A stretch of 64,000 nucleotides of DNA from Acidimicrobiales bacterium (lineage in GTDB: Bacteria > Actinomycetota > Acidimicrobiia > Acidimicrobiales > Aldehydirespiratoraceae), in contig JAVJSI010000005.1 in the NCBI GenBank assembly GCA_040219515.1, forward strand, positions 326,226 to 390,225. The letters run 5' to 3'. The translations under genes were made by a program, and so were the position numbers. Within the stretch, counting starts at the first letter, position 1. Each line of letters starts with the position of its first letter. Below are positions 1 to 8,442 of the stretch, piece after piece. A model generated the notes under the pieces. That model searched no databases. It had not been told where the DNA came from and was given only the letters and a program-made list of their open reading frames with translations.

Positions 1-615
1 GGCCCACTCGACCTCTTCGACGATCTGTTGCAGTTCGGGATCTCGATCGGCATCGCCCGGCCCGACCGGCTCATGATGCATGCCGCCGTGGTGGCCCAGG
101 GGGACGAGGCCTTGTTGTTGGTCGGTGAGAGCGGTCGGGGAAAGTCGACCCTCAGCGCGGCGGCCCTGGTGGGCGGATGGGACCTGCTCGGCGATGATCT
201 CGCCGTGATCGACACCCGACAGATGATGGCCCGCGGGGTGGCACGGCGACCGATGGTGCCCGCGTCCCTTGCCACCGCACACGGCCTCATCGGTGAGGCC
301 GAGGACGGTCCGCGAAATCGGGTCCGCTTGGCGGTCGACACGCTGGCCCCGGGAGCTCGACGACTCGTCGGCATCGTCACCGTCGACCACGGCGTCGACG
401 GGCACATCGACGCACTCGGCCCGGGCGATCTCTCGGTGCTCGACGACGGCTACGCGGCGCCGCCCTTCCGGCGGGCGCTTCGACGCCAGCTCGCGGCGAG
501 CGCGGCGCTGGTCGCATTGCCCGCCGTGCGCCTCGCCCACGCTCGTGACGAGACCGTTCGTGTCGCCCGAGCGCAGGAACTGCTGCTCGAGGCGTTGCAG
601 CTCTGTCGCTCGTAG
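1..615 (+). CDS. HPr kinase-like P-loop protein (5' end outside window)
   Basis: The reading frame is open from the first base, so the true start lies upstream; an internal TTG at 28 is unlikely to be the start. Counting from the first codon, a Walker A motif (GESGRGKST) sits at codons 42-50 and a LLGDDLAVID segment at 63-71. Both are typical of the C-terminal HPr kinase/phosphorylase fold, where the paired aspartates bind the nucleotide-metal complex. Such stand-alone HprK homologues often accompany PqqD-like proteins and peptide-modifying enzymes in RiPP or asparagine-synthase-like loci. A PqqD-like gene and an exporter lie just downstream on the other strand. The substrate is unknown. Family assignment is reasonably sure, the biological role is inferred. 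Confidence 0.75.
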   Translation, partial: GPLDLFDDLLQFGISIGIARPDRLMMHAAVVAQGDEALLLVGESGRGKSTLSAAALVGGWDLLGDDLAVIDTRQMMARGVARRPMVPASLATAHGLIGEAEDGPRNRVRLAVDTLAPGARRLVGIVTVDHGVDGHIDALGPGDLSVLDDGYAAPPFRRALRRQLAASAALVALPAVRLAHARDETVRVARAQELLLEALQLCRS

Positions 616-625
616 GACTGGCTGA

Positions 626-1435
626 TCAGTAGGTGCCGAGCGTGCCGGCCCGCTGCGCCACGCCGACCGCCGACCGGAAGGCCAGCATCGACAGGGGGAG
701 CACGACCACGACGAAGGCGAGAAGCACTCCCATCTCACCGACCACATCGGTCAGGCCCGCCTCGGTCTGCACGACCGCCCGAGTGGCCCGGACGCCGTAG
801 GTGGCCGGCACCACGCGGGTGACGACCTCGAGCCAACCGGGGAGCACCGAGAGGGGATACAGGGCACCCGACAGCAGGAGCGTGAGCTGCTGGGCCGGCC
901 CGCTGAACGGGTCACCCCGCTTCACCAGGATGATGAACGCGGCGGAGATCACGCCGAACGGGACGAACGACAACGCGACGAGGAACAGGATGGGTGCGGC
1001 CTGCACCATGCCCAGGATGGGGATTCCCGCGCCGAACAGCCCCAGACCCACGAGAACGAGGAGCGCGGTCTCGGCGATCACGAAGACGAAGGCGACGGCG
1101 TGGCTCGCCACGAGCACCGTCCAGATCGGTGTCGGTGTCGTGAGGACGGCCTCGAGCGTGCCTTCGTTCTGTTCCTCGCTGATCTGCTCGGGGAAGCTCG
1201 ACATGCCGACGGCGGCCCAACTGGTGACGATCGAACCGATGAGCGCGAACTCGAAGTAGCCGCCGCGGAACTGGCTTATCGACTCCGGATCACCCACGAA
1301 TTCCGAGATGAAGTAGAAGCTCACGGCGAAATAGCCGATGTGCAGCACCCGCATCATGAGATCGACCCGGTACGAGGTGAGGGTCGTCAACTCCTTGCGG
1401 ACCACCGCGGCCATGCGCCGCCGGTTGGCGCTCAT
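626..1435 (-). CDS. ABC-2 type transporter permease
   Basis: A 269-residue integral membrane protein with about six hydrophobic segments and a short basic cytoplasmic N-terminus (MSANRRRMAAVVRKEL), the usual architecture of ABC-2 exporter permeases. The ATG at 1435 is chosen because it overlaps the stop of the upstream ATPase gene as ATGA, a translational-coupling arrangement; longer in-frame starts would run through an arginine-rich stretch that is antisense-like sequence. It forms the membrane half of the exporter with the ATPase gene next to it. The exported substrate cannot be told from sequence; proximity to a PqqD-like protein suggests a small modified peptide or similar product. Confidence 0.85.
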   Translation of the reverse strand: MSANRRRMAAVVRKELTTLTSYRVDLMMRVLHIGYFAVSFYFISEFVGDPESISQFRGGYFEFALIGSIVTSWAAVGMSSFPEQISEEQNEGTLEAVLTTPTPIWTVLVASHAVAFVFVIAETALLVLVGLGLFGAGIPILGMVQAAPILFLVALSFVPFGVISAAFIILVKRGDPFSGPAQQLTLLLSGALYPLSVLPGWLEVVTRVVPATYGVRATRAVVQTEAGLTDVVGEMGVLLAFVVVVLPLSMLAFRSAVGVAQRAGTLGTY

Positions 1436-2220
1436 GCGTCGTCTCGATCCTCGTCGGCGGCGGTATCGGCCACGAGGGACTCCAGCCGAGCGCCCAGTCC
1501 GCCGGGGTCGTCGGCGATCTCCTCGGCCGATCCCTCCCACAGGATGCGGCCGTTGATCAACGCGACCGCCCGGTCGCAGGCGAGAACCACTTCGTCGAGG
1601 CGGTGGCTGGCCATCAGCACTGCCCGGCCCTCCCCGGCGAGGCCACGTATCTGATGACAGAGCCGGCGTCCGGCGATCGGGTCGAGGCTGCGCGTGGGTT
1701 CGTCGAGGACGATGAGGGGAGGGTCGTGCAGCGTGGCTCGGGCGATGCCGAGCTGGGCGAGCATGCCCGACGAATACCCGAACACGGCCTTGTCGCGGTG
1801 GGCGAGGCCGTGGTCGACCATGGCCTGCTCGACGCGCTCCTCGCCGGCCGCGGCATCGAGTCCGGCCATGGCTGCGAAGTAACGCAGGTTCTGTCGCCCG
1901 GTGAGCCGCCAGTAGAACGAACGCTCGTTGGGCAACGAGAGGCCGAACTTCGCCCGGACCTCGCGATTGTCGCCGGTGACGCGGACGCCGTCGATGTCGA
2001 CGGTGCCGGCAGTGGGGACGAGGAGCGCGGTGATCGATCGGATCAGCGTGGACTTCCCGGCGCCGTTGGGTCCGATGATGCCGACGACCTCGCCGGCCTC
2101 GACTCGGAGGTCGACGCCGTCGAGGGCGACCACCGGTTCCGGCGAGGCCGAGCGGACCAGCAGACCGAGCAGGCCCGTGGCCGGCTGATAGGTCATGCGC
2201 AGGCCGTCGACGACGAGCAT
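1432..2220 (-). CDS. ABC transporter ATP-binding protein
   Basis: A 262-residue nucleotide-binding subunit. Walker A GPNGAGKST is at residues 50-58, the signature motif (SSGML, a slightly degenerate SGGQ) near 150-154, Walker B with LIVLDEP at 169-175 and the switch histidine in ASHRLDE near 206. The degenerate signature is common in ABC-2 exporters of the CcmA/DrrA type. It starts 4 nt after the PqqD-like gene ends and overlaps the permease start by 4 nt, so the three genes form one operon read leftward. Its role is to power export through the neighbouring permease; the substrate is unknown. Confidence 0.88.
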   Translation of the reverse strand: MLVVDGLRMTYQPATGLLGLLVRSASPEPVVALDGVDLRVEAGEVVGIIGPNGAGKSTLIRSITALLVPTAGTVDIDGVRVTGDNREVRAKFGLSLPNERSFYWRLTGRQNLRYFAAMAGLDAAAGEERVEQAMVDHGLAHRDKAVFGYSSGMLAQLGIARATLHDPPLIVLDEPTRSLDPIAGRRLCHQIRGLAGEGRAVLMASHRLDEVVLACDRAVALINGRILWEGSAEEIADDPGGLGARLESLVADTAADEDRDDA

Positions 2221-2224
2221 GTCG

Positions 2225-2488
2225 TCAGCTGATGTCGACGAGGTCAGCGGCGGCGAGGTCCTCGATGAAGTCGGCGATGTCGCGCTCGAGCTCGTCGACC
2301 GCGACGTCCTCGAATTGGGTGACGAGGTCCTGGGCCAGGGCCGACGCGTCCCGCTCGCCGTCGAGGGCCTGCCAGATCAGCGAGCCCACGGGGTTGAGCG
2401 TGGTCATCTCGGTGCCGTCGGCGTTGAGGATCACCACGGAGTCGCCGCTCGGCTCGAAGCTGACTCCTGTGCGTCGTCGGGTAGCCAT
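2225..2488 (-). CDS. PqqD-like peptide-recognition protein
   Basis: An 87-residue protein matching the PqqD fold (RiPP recognition element): a N-terminal region with the pattern VILNADGTEMTTLNPVGSLIW, then DGERDASALAQDL and a C-terminal acidic helix ending in DFIEDLAAADLVDIS. PqqD domains bind leader peptides and present them to modifying enzymes. No short precursor peptide could be recognised nearby, so the partner may lie left of the window. It is first in an operon with the ABC exporter. A purine-rich AAGG lies upstream of the ATG, and an 18-bp near-palindrome sits 12 nt further upstream. The HPr-kinase-like gene on the opposite strand supports a RiPP-like context. Confidence 0.8.
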   Translation of the reverse strand: MATRRRTGVSFEPSGDSVVILNADGTEMTTLNPVGSLIWQALDGERDASALAQDLVTQFEDVAVDELERDIADFIEDLAAADLVDIS

Positions 2489-2500
2489 GGGAAGAGCCTT

Positions 2501-2518
2501 TCACTCGCCGGCGCGTGA
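2501..2518. promoter_or_regulatory. 18-bp near-palindrome upstream of the PqqD-ABC operon
   Basis: The sequence reads TCAC-T-CGCCGGCG-C-GTGA, symmetric except for one base pair. It begins 12 nt upstream of the PqqD-like start codon and could be an operator for a dimeric regulator. No regulator gene is adjacent in the window. Confidence 0.35.
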
Positions 2519-2594
2519 GCCGTTCATCCGCGGTTCTGGTCCCATCGGCACCACCGGTGACGATACGAGGCTGTCGGGCGACAATCTCCGACCC

Positions 2595-2600
2595 TAGGCT
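2595..2600 (+). promoter_or_regulatory. -10 element TAGGCT for the rsgA upstream ORF
   Basis: TAGGCT ends 7 nt before the ATG at 2608, the spacing expected when transcription begins at the first base of the start codon (leaderless mRNA). Confidence 0.55.
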
Positions 2601-2607
2601 CGGTGTC

Positions 2608-2652
2608 ATGCCCGACCGGATCCCTCGACGATCACGAAGCTCCACCGGATGA
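2608..2652 (+). CDS. 14-codon upstream ORF translationally coupled to rsgA
   Basis: ATG at 2608 opens a frame encoding MPDRIPRRSRSSTG, whose TGA stop overlaps the rsgA ATG as ATGA. The -10-like TAGGCT 7 nt upstream of this ATG predicts a leaderless transcript beginning here, and no good Shine-Dalgarno motif precedes rsgA itself. The simplest reading is that ribosomes load on the leaderless short ORF and reinitiate at rsgA. The peptide is arginine-rich (5 of 14). It could instead be a chance ORF with rsgA translated from its own site; no experimental support is available here. Confidence 0.45.
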   Translation: MPDRIPRRSRSSTG

Positions 2653-3695
2653 CTGATCTCGGCCCGTGGGGGCGCGACCGCTACGAGGCCGAGCTGACGC
2701 CGGTCGAGGGTGTTCTCGGTCGCGTGGTCAGGGTCGACCGGGGCGAGTGCGACGCGATGACCGACGATGGTCGGGTCCGGGTGCTCTCGGATTCGGTGCG
2801 CTCGCAGGACGAGATCGCACCCGTCACCGGCGACTGGGTCGACATCGTCGAGGACGACGAACTGGGCCCGGTCATCGATCGGGTGTTCCCGCGCGTGACA
2901 TCGGTCAGCCGCCGTGATCCGGCCGAACGCGACCTCGTGCAGGTGCTGGCGGCCAACCTCGACGTCGTCGCCGTGGTCCACGGCCTCGATCGGCCGCTGC
3001 CGCCGGGTCGGCTCGAACGGTTCCTGGTGATCGCCCACCAATCCGGCGCGCGACCCGTCGTGATCCTCACCAAGGTCGACGCGGTCCAGTCGGGCGACGA
3101 GGCCGAGTCGACGCAGTCGCTCGTGCGCGCGCTGGCCGGCGACATGGCCGTCATCGCGTCGAGCATCGTCGACGGTCGCGGGCTCGACGATGTCCGGTCG
3201 CTGATCGGTTCGGGTCGCACGCTGGCGCTGGTCGGTCCGAGCGGCGTGGGAAAGTCCGCCCTCGTCAATGCGCTCGCCGGTCACGAGGTGCTGGAGGTCG
3301 GCGAGGTGCGCGACGCCGATGCCAAGGGTCGACACACCACGACGGCCCGAGAGTTGGTTTTGCTGCCCGACGACGCCGGACTCGTGCTCGACACTCCCGG
3401 CATTCGCGCCATCGGCCTCTGGGAGGCGGAGAACGCCCTCGATCTCGTCTTCGGCGATCTCGAGGCGCTCGCCACCGAATGCCGGTTCGGCGACTGTGCC
3501 CACGCGGGTGAGCCGGGGTGCGCGATCACCGACGGTGTGGCGTCCGGCGCGGTCGACGAGCGCCGGGTCCAGCGCTATCGGGCCCTCGTTGCGGAACTCG
3601 CCGCGCAGCGCGAGCGCGAAGCCGAGCGCGAACGCCGCGACCAGAAGGACGGTCGCGGACGAGGGCGGGGACGCGGCCGTCGGCGGCGTCGCTAG
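2649..3695 (+). CDS. rsgA: Ribosome small subunit-dependent GTPase A
   Basis: A 348-residue circularly permuted GTPase that acts in late maturation of the 30S subunit. An OB-fold N-terminus is followed by the permuted motif order: G4 TKVD at 141-144, then G1 GPSGVGKS at 196-203, then G3 DTPG at 248-251. A C-terminal zinc knuckle has C278, C283, H285 and C291. The last 25 residues are a charged R/E/K tail. The ATG is fixed by its ATGA overlap with the short upstream ORF; no other start codon is in frame nearby. The TAG stop shares the tetranucleotide CTAG with the TAG stop of the convergent ligase gene. Confidence 0.95.
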   Translation: MTDLGPWGRDRYEAELTPVEGVLGRVVRVDRGECDAMTDDGRVRVLSDSVRSQDEIAPVTGDWVDIVEDDELGPVIDRVFPRVTSVSRRDPAERDLVQVLAANLDVVAVVHGLDRPLPPGRLERFLVIAHQSGARPVVILTKVDAVQSGDEAESTQSLVRALAGDMAVIASSIVDGRGLDDVRSLIGSGRTLALVGPSGVGKSALVNALAGHEVLEVGEVRDADAKGRHTTTARELVLLPDDAGLVLDTPGIRAIGLWEAENALDLVFGDLEALATECRFGDCAHAGEPGCAITDGVASGAVDERRVQRYRALVAELAAQREREAERERRDQKDGRGRGRGRGRRRRR

Positions 3696-5194
3696 CTTCC
3701 GCCGAGCTCCATTGCGGCGAGGGATCGTCGATCGACCTTGTCGCTCGAGTTGCGGGGGAGTTCGTCCACCGTGCGCAGGGCCTCGGGCAGCTTGTACTTC
3801 GCCAGTTCGTCGGCGCCGAACTCGCGCAGTGCGTCGAGCGTCGGGGTGTCGTGGCCGTCGGCCGTCACCACGACGGCGACCCCGATCTCGCCCATGACGT
3901 CGTCGGGCCGGGGGACGATCGCCACCTCCGCCACCGCAGGGTGGGCGATCAGTACCGACTCGACCTCCATGGGATAGACGTTGTAGCCACCCCGGATGAA
4001 CATCTCCTTCACCCGGCCGGCGAGGCGATAGCACCCCGCGTCGTCGACCCGGGCGAGATCGCCGGTGCGCAACCAGCCGTCGACCAGGGTCTCCGCAGTC
4101 GTCTCGGGATCGTTCCAGTAGCCCGACATGACACAGTCGGAACGAAGCCAGAGTTCACCGATGTCGCCGTCGCCGACGGGCGCACCGTCGCCATCGCGGA
4201 TCGAGGCCTCGACGCCGGGGCGAGGTCGGCCGATCGTGTGGAGGGCCTCCTCGTCGTCGGCGTCGAGCGCAGTGCCGAGCCCGATGCCCCCACTCTCGGT
4301 GGACGAATAGCGGATCGAGTAGGGCGCGCCGAAGCGTTCCCGGCACTCTCGCACGAGCGCGGGTGGCGACGCCGCTCCACCCGCGACGACGGCCTGGACG
4401 GCGGAGAAGTCGAGTTCGTCCATGAGCGGATGCCGCAACATCAGCGCCAGCTGAGGGGCGACCCCGGTGACGGCGGGCATCCGGTGGTCGGCGATCAGGC
4501 GCAGCACCGGCCCGGCCGACCATCGTTCGAGGAGATGGGTCGTTCGTCCGCTGGCCAGCAACCACGGGAGCTTGGTCATGAAACCCACGTGGGCGAACTG
4601 GGTGGAGGAGATGCCGTGCCCGCCGCCGCCCCAGGCGCCGCCGGTGTCGAGTTCGGCGATGCGGGAGAGCTGTCGGTTCGTGTACCAGGCGCCCTTCGGT
4701 TGGCCGGTCGAGCCGCTGGTGAAACACACGCAGACCGCCCGGCTCTCGTCCTCGGCGAGGGTTGGTGCCGGTCCGGCGCCGGACAGCCGGAACGCCGCGG
4801 CGACGGATGCGGCCTCGTTGCCGACGATGATCACCTCGGTGGGGAAGCGGTCGGTGTCGACGGCGTCGAGCAGCTCGGCGGTGGCCACGACGAGCCGGGG
4901 GTCGAGGACATCGAGGCAGCCGGCGATCTCGCGTGGTCGCAGTTTCGGGTTGAGTCCCGCCGTGACCGCGCCCAGGCGGGCGAGAGCGAGGAAGATCACC
5001 ACGTAGTCGATGGTCGACGGGAGCACGAGGGCCACGGCATCGCCCGCGCCGACTCCTCGGGCCGTGAGACCGGCGGCCACCTCGTCGGCGGCGCGATCGA
5101 GTTCGGCGTAGGTGATGCCCCACCCCTCCTCGGTGACGTAGGCCGCGGTGTCGGCGAAGTCGGTGGCGGCGCGTCGAGAAATGTCCGTGAGCAC
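3692..5194 (-). CDS. AMP-dependent acyl-CoA synthetase/ligase
   Basis: A 500-residue class I adenylate-forming enzyme, which activates a carboxylic acid to the acyl-AMP and then the CoA thioester. The P-loop-like TSGSTGQPKG motif is at 159-168, the adenine-binding YSSTESGG segment follows mid-protein, the hinge GGYNVYP is near the C-terminal domain, and the catalytic lysine of PRNSSDK is about K486. The GTG at 5194 is selected because TACGAT lies 6 nt upstream, fitting a leaderless start; longer in-frame versions lack such support. The acid substrate is not predictable. The gene is divergent from an amidase, which might supply an acid released from an amide. Confidence 0.88.
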   Translation of the reverse strand: MLTDISRRAATDFADTAAYVTEEGWGITYAELDRAADEVAAGLTARGVGAGDAVALVLPSTIDYVVIFLALARLGAVTAGLNPKLRPREIAGCLDVLDPRLVVATAELLDAVDTDRFPTEVIIVGNEAASVAAAFRLSGAGPAPTLAEDESRAVCVCFTSGSTGQPKGAWYTNRQLSRIAELDTGGAWGGGGHGISSTQFAHVGFMTKLPWLLASGRTTHLLERWSAGPVLRLIADHRMPAVTGVAPQLALMLRHPLMDELDFSAVQAVVAGGAASPPALVRECRERFGAPYSIRYSSTESGGIGLGTALDADDEEALHTIGRPRPGVEASIRDGDGAPVGDGDIGELWLRSDCVMSGYWNDPETTAETLVDGWLRTGDLARVDDAGCYRLAGRVKEMFIRGGYNVYPMEVESVLIAHPAVAEVAIVPRPDDVMGEIGVAVVVTADGHDTPTLDALREFGADELAKYKLPEALRTVDELPRNSSDKVDRRSLAAMELGGS

Positions 5195-5200
5195 CCATCG

Positions 5201-5206
5201 ATCGTA
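5201..5206 (-). promoter_or_regulatory. -10 element TACGAT, leaderless ligase promoter
   Basis: On the minus strand TACGAT is followed after 6 nt by the GTG start at 5194, consistent with a transcript starting at the initiation codon. Confidence 0.5.
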
Positions 5207-5246
5207 GGGTGGGGCGAGGACGACGGCGAGACCGCCAGGGGGAAAG

Positions 5247-6623
5247 ATGAGCGACAAACCATGGGGAGGCGACGTGGTGTCGCTCGTCGACGCGTTCCGC
5301 GCCGGCGAGCGACACCCTCGAGAAGAGGTGGCGGCCACGTTGGCGGCGGTCGAGTCCGACCCGCTCAACACGGTGTGTCATGTCGACGCCGAGGCCGCGT
5401 TGGCGGCAGCCGAGCACGCCGACGTCGCACTCCCTTTCGGTGGTGTGCCGCTGGCGGTGAAGGAATTGCTGACGGTGGCCGGGTGGCCCGACACCGAAGC
5501 CTCGGTCGCGCTCGCGGACCGCGTGGCCACTGCCGACAGCATTCCGGTCGAGCGGCTCCGGGCCGGCGGCGCAATCCCGACGGTGCAGACGACCTCGAGC
5601 GAGTTCGGCGGCGTCAACCAGACCACCACGAAGCTCCACGGCGTCACCCGCAACCCGTGGGGTCCCGATCGAACGCCCGGCGGTTCGTCGGGCGGTTCGG
5701 CGGCCGGGGTGGCGGCCGGGTTGTTCGCACTCGCGTCGGCGAGCGACGGCGGTGGTTCGATCCGTATCCCGGCCGGGTTCTGCGGCCTGGTGGGTCTCAA
5801 GCCCACCTACGGGCGGGTCCCGAAGGGTCCGCAGATCGGGAACCTCACGGCGGTCGAGGGCTGTGTCAGCCGTAGCGTCCGCGACACCGCCCGGTGGCTC
5901 GACGTCACCAACGGGTTCGATCGACGAGACCCCTTCAGTCTGCCACGAGTCGACGACTACGAAGCCCGGCTCGGCGAGGGCATCGCCGGTCTCGCGTCAC
6001 TCCGGGTCGCGATCGTTCCCGATCTCGGCTGTGCCGTCGTGGCGCCGGAAACCGAGGAGATCGTCGTCGCGGCGGCCGAGGCCCTGATCGCGGCGATGGG
6101 CGCCACGCGGGTCGACATCGAACTGCGGCTGCCCAACATCATGGGGGCCTGGGGTCTCACCGGCGGCATCGGCATCCGCAAGGAACTGGGCGACCGGTGG
6201 CCCGACTGTGCGGGTGACCTGACCTCGATGATGCGGGAGGGTGTAGTGCGCGCGGAGAAGCGGATCGACCTCTCCTCGATGGTCAAGGCCGAGACCCGGC
6301 GCCAGGAGCTCAATGTGGCCATGGCCGAGATGTTCGACCGGGTCGACCTGGTGCTGGCGGCCACCAATCCGTCGACGGCCTTCGATGCCGAGGGACACCT
6401 GCCGAGCCTGTTCGGTGGCCGCGAGTCGAACCCCGGCAACAATGGTGCGCTGACCGCGCCGTCGAACATCTACGGCAACGCGGCGATCTCACTCCCTGCC
6501 GGTCTTGCCAGCGACGGACTGCCCGTCGGCCTCCAGGTCGTGGCTCCCCACCACGCCGAGCGGGTACTCCTCGACACCGGCCTCGTCTGGGAACGCACCC
6601 AGCCGTGGCCCCTCACCGCCTGA
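5247..6623 (+). CDS. Amidase signature family hydrolase
   Basis: A 458-residue amidase-signature enzyme, which hydrolyses carboxamides with a Ser-cisSer-Lys triad. Visible are Lys72 in PLAVKELL, the GGSSGGSAAG loop with serines 147/148 and the DGGGSIRIPA segment with Ser171. A purine-rich AGGGGGAAAG stands directly before the ATG, a strong ribosome site. GatA is the closest general fold relative, but no gatB or gatC is next to it, and the isolated position beside acyl-CoA ligases suggests a catabolic amidase rather than a tRNA amidotransferase subunit. Substrate unknown. Confidence 0.9.
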   Translation: MSDKPWGGDVVSLVDAFRAGERHPREEVAATLAAVESDPLNTVCHVDAEAALAAAEHADVALPFGGVPLAVKELLTVAGWPDTEASVALADRVATADSIPVERLRAGGAIPTVQTTSSEFGGVNQTTTKLHGVTRNPWGPDRTPGGSSGGSAAGVAAGLFALASASDGGGSIRIPAGFCGLVGLKPTYGRVPKGPQIGNLTAVEGCVSRSVRDTARWLDVTNGFDRRDPFSLPRVDDYEARLGEGIAGLASLRVAIVPDLGCAVVAPETEEIVVAAAEALIAAMGATRVDIELRLPNIMGAWGLTGGIGIRKELGDRWPDCAGDLTSMMREGVVRAEKRIDLSSMVKAETRRQELNVAMAEMFDRVDLVLAATNPSTAFDAEGHLPSLFGGRESNPGNNGALTAPSNIYGNAAISLPAGLASDGLPVGLQVVAPHHAERVLLDTGLVWERTQPWPLTA

Positions 6624-6636
6624 CCGGCGACGTCGT

Positions 6637-8376
6637 TCAGTCCTCGATGAAGGTGTTCTCGGACTCACCGGCGACGACGGCCTTCAGGATCTTCCCACTG
6701 GCGTTGCGGGGCAGCGGCTCGGTGCGGATCTCCCAGTGCGCGGGCACCTTGTAGACGGCCAGGGTCTGGGCCACCCATTCCCCGAGCGCAGCCGGTTCGA
6801 GCGTGGCGCCGGGGCGCGGGACCACCACGGCCTTCACCTCCTGGCCGAGCTCGCGATGGTCGACGCCGATCACGGCGACCTCGTGGACATCGGGGTGCTC
6901 GTCGAGGCGGTTCTCGATCTCGGTCGGGTAGATGTTCTCGCCGCCGCGGATGATCAGGTCCTTGCGTCGGCTCGCGAGGAAGAGCAGGCCGTCGCGCATG
7001 TGGCCGAAGTCGCCGGTCCGGAGCCAACCGCCCGGTCGAATGGTCTCGGCGGTGGCCTCGGGGTTGTCCCAGTAGCCGGGGATCACCATCGGCCCGCGCA
7101 CACACACGTTGCCGATCTCGCCGTCGGGGAGCGGGTGGTCCTCGTCGTCGAGGATCGCGACATCCGCGGTGGGGATCGGGTATCCCACGCTGTCGGGATG
7201 CGCGGCGAGCACGTCGTTCGAGGCGTGGGTGGCGAGCCCGGCACACTCGGTGAGTCCGTAGCCCACGGCGACCGCCTGGGTGACGTGGGGGAGCGCGGCG
7301 CGGCAGGCCCGTTGGAGTTCCGGGGACCACACCGACCCACCGCCGCCGATCGACTGGACGCTCGACGTGTCGTACTCGTGGAAGTCGGGATGCTCGATGA
7401 TGCGCCACATCTGGGTGGTGACGCCGCCCCACCCCGTGATGCGATGCTCCTCGGTGAGCCGTAGCACCTTCTCCGGATCGAAACGGCCGGTGGTCCACAC
7501 GGCGCCCATACCGGACGCCACGGCCATGATCGCCGCCGAATGAAGGCCGGAGATGTGGAACAGCGGACTGGCGGCGAGCCGCATCGGCGGGTGCGCCGGG
7601 GGCTCGCCGGTGGACGGGAAGCGCACACCGTCGCGGGCACCGGTGATGTACGCGCACGAGACATACGCGAGGAAGTTGCGGTGGGTGGTGATCGCACCCT
7701 TCGGTCGGCCGGTGGTGCCACTGGTGAACAGGATCGCTGCGGGGTCGTCCTCGTTGATGGTCAGCTCTGGCAACTCGGCCGGTGTGAACTCGGCGATGAG
7801 TCCGTCGAGTGCGTCCTCCATGACGACGATCGGCATGTCGGGGTCCCAGTCGCTCTGCTCGATGCGTTCGAGACGTCGCCGGTCGGTGATGAGGACCTTC
7901 GGTGTCGTCAGCTCCAGGCCGTAGCGGATCTCGTCGGCCGTCCACCAGCCGTTCATCGCCACCGCGATGGCACCCTGGCCGACCGACGCCCAGAACGACT
8001 GGATCCACTCGGGCGAGTTGGCACCCAGGATCGCCACACGGTCGCCGGGACCGACACCGAACCGTTCGTGCAACGCGGCGCCGAGGGCGGCCGCGTGGTC
8101 GATGTTCTCGGTGAACGTGGCCGCCCGGCCGTCGTCGAAGAGGTAGTAGCGGGCCGCACCGTCGCCGTGGTCGGCCGAGGCGCGCAGGAGCTCGACGAGG
8201 TTGGCCGGGCGGTTCTTCACGACCCGCATCTCGATGCCGTTGACCGTCTCGGTGGTCGTTTCGAGAAAGCCGCCCTCGCCGGTGAGGAAGGCGTCCGCTT
8301 CAGGAACCGTCATTGTCGGCTGCGGGGTTGGCTGCGGGGTCGAGGAGGGCGTCGAATCTGCATGGGTGGGAGTCAT
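6637..8376 (-). CDS. Long/medium-chain acyl-CoA ligase-like AMP-binding protein
   Basis: A 579-residue class I adenylate-forming enzyme. The nucleotide loop LFTSGTTGRPKG is at 216-227, the GYGLTECAG adenine loop lies mid-protein, and the C-terminal catalytic lysine is in PRNASGKI. It should form an acyl-CoA from a free acid. The first 21 residues are a low-complexity Thr/Pro/Gln stretch (PTPQPTPQPT, from a short tandem DNA repeat); a second ATG at 8313 would remove it, but TAGTTT 8 nt before the 8376 ATG favours the longer form. It is divergent from an acyl-CoA dehydrogenase with only 66 bp between starts, so the pair may share regulation as activation and first beta-oxidation step. Confidence 0.88.
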   Translation of the reverse strand: MTPTHADSTPSSTPQPTPQPTMTVPEADAFLTGEGGFLETTTETVNGIEMRVVKNRPANLVELLRASADHGDGAARYYLFDDGRAATFTENIDHAAALGAALHERFGVGPGDRVAILGANSPEWIQSFWASVGQGAIAVAMNGWWTADEIRYGLELTTPKVLITDRRRLERIEQSDWDPDMPIVVMEDALDGLIAEFTPAELPELTINEDDPAAILFTSGTTGRPKGAITTHRNFLAYVSCAYITGARDGVRFPSTGEPPAHPPMRLAASPLFHISGLHSAAIMAVASGMGAVWTTGRFDPEKVLRLTEEHRITGWGGVTTQMWRIIEHPDFHEYDTSSVQSIGGGGSVWSPELQRACRAALPHVTQAVAVGYGLTECAGLATHASNDVLAAHPDSVGYPIPTADVAILDDEDHPLPDGEIGNVCVRGPMVIPGYWDNPEATAETIRPGGWLRTGDFGHMRDGLLFLASRRKDLIIRGGENIYPTEIENRLDEHPDVHEVAVIGVDHRELGQEVKAVVVPRPGATLEPAALGEWVAQTLAVYKVPAHWEIRTEPLPRNASGKILKAVVAGESENTFIED

Positions 8377-8384
8377 CGGCCTCG

Positions 8385-8390
8385 AAACTA
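8385..8390 (-). promoter_or_regulatory. -10 element TAGTTT
   Basis: Minus-strand TAGTTT lies 8 nt upstream of the ATG at 8376, in the 66-bp divergent promoter region shared with the acyl-CoA dehydrogenase. Confidence 0.5.
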
Positions 8391-8428
8391 GTCCAGCGCC
8401 CGAATCTGATGCACCGTCAGATCCTGGC

Positions 8429-8434
8429 TACGCT
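8429..8434 (+). promoter_or_regulatory. -10 element TACGCT
   Basis: TACGCT ends 8 nt before the ATG at 8443, in leaderless spacing, facing away from the ligase promoter at 8385-8390. Confidence 0.55.
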
Positions 8435-8442
8435 CCGACGCC

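Noticed and set aside
1..2600. A lasso or other RiPP precursor peptide gene
   Set aside because: No short ORF with a convincing leader-core pattern was found near the PqqD-like gene.
8330..8360. Short tandem repeat encoding PTPQPTPQPT as a phase-variable tract
   Set aside because: Only two to three imperfect units; too short to be a likely slippage locus.
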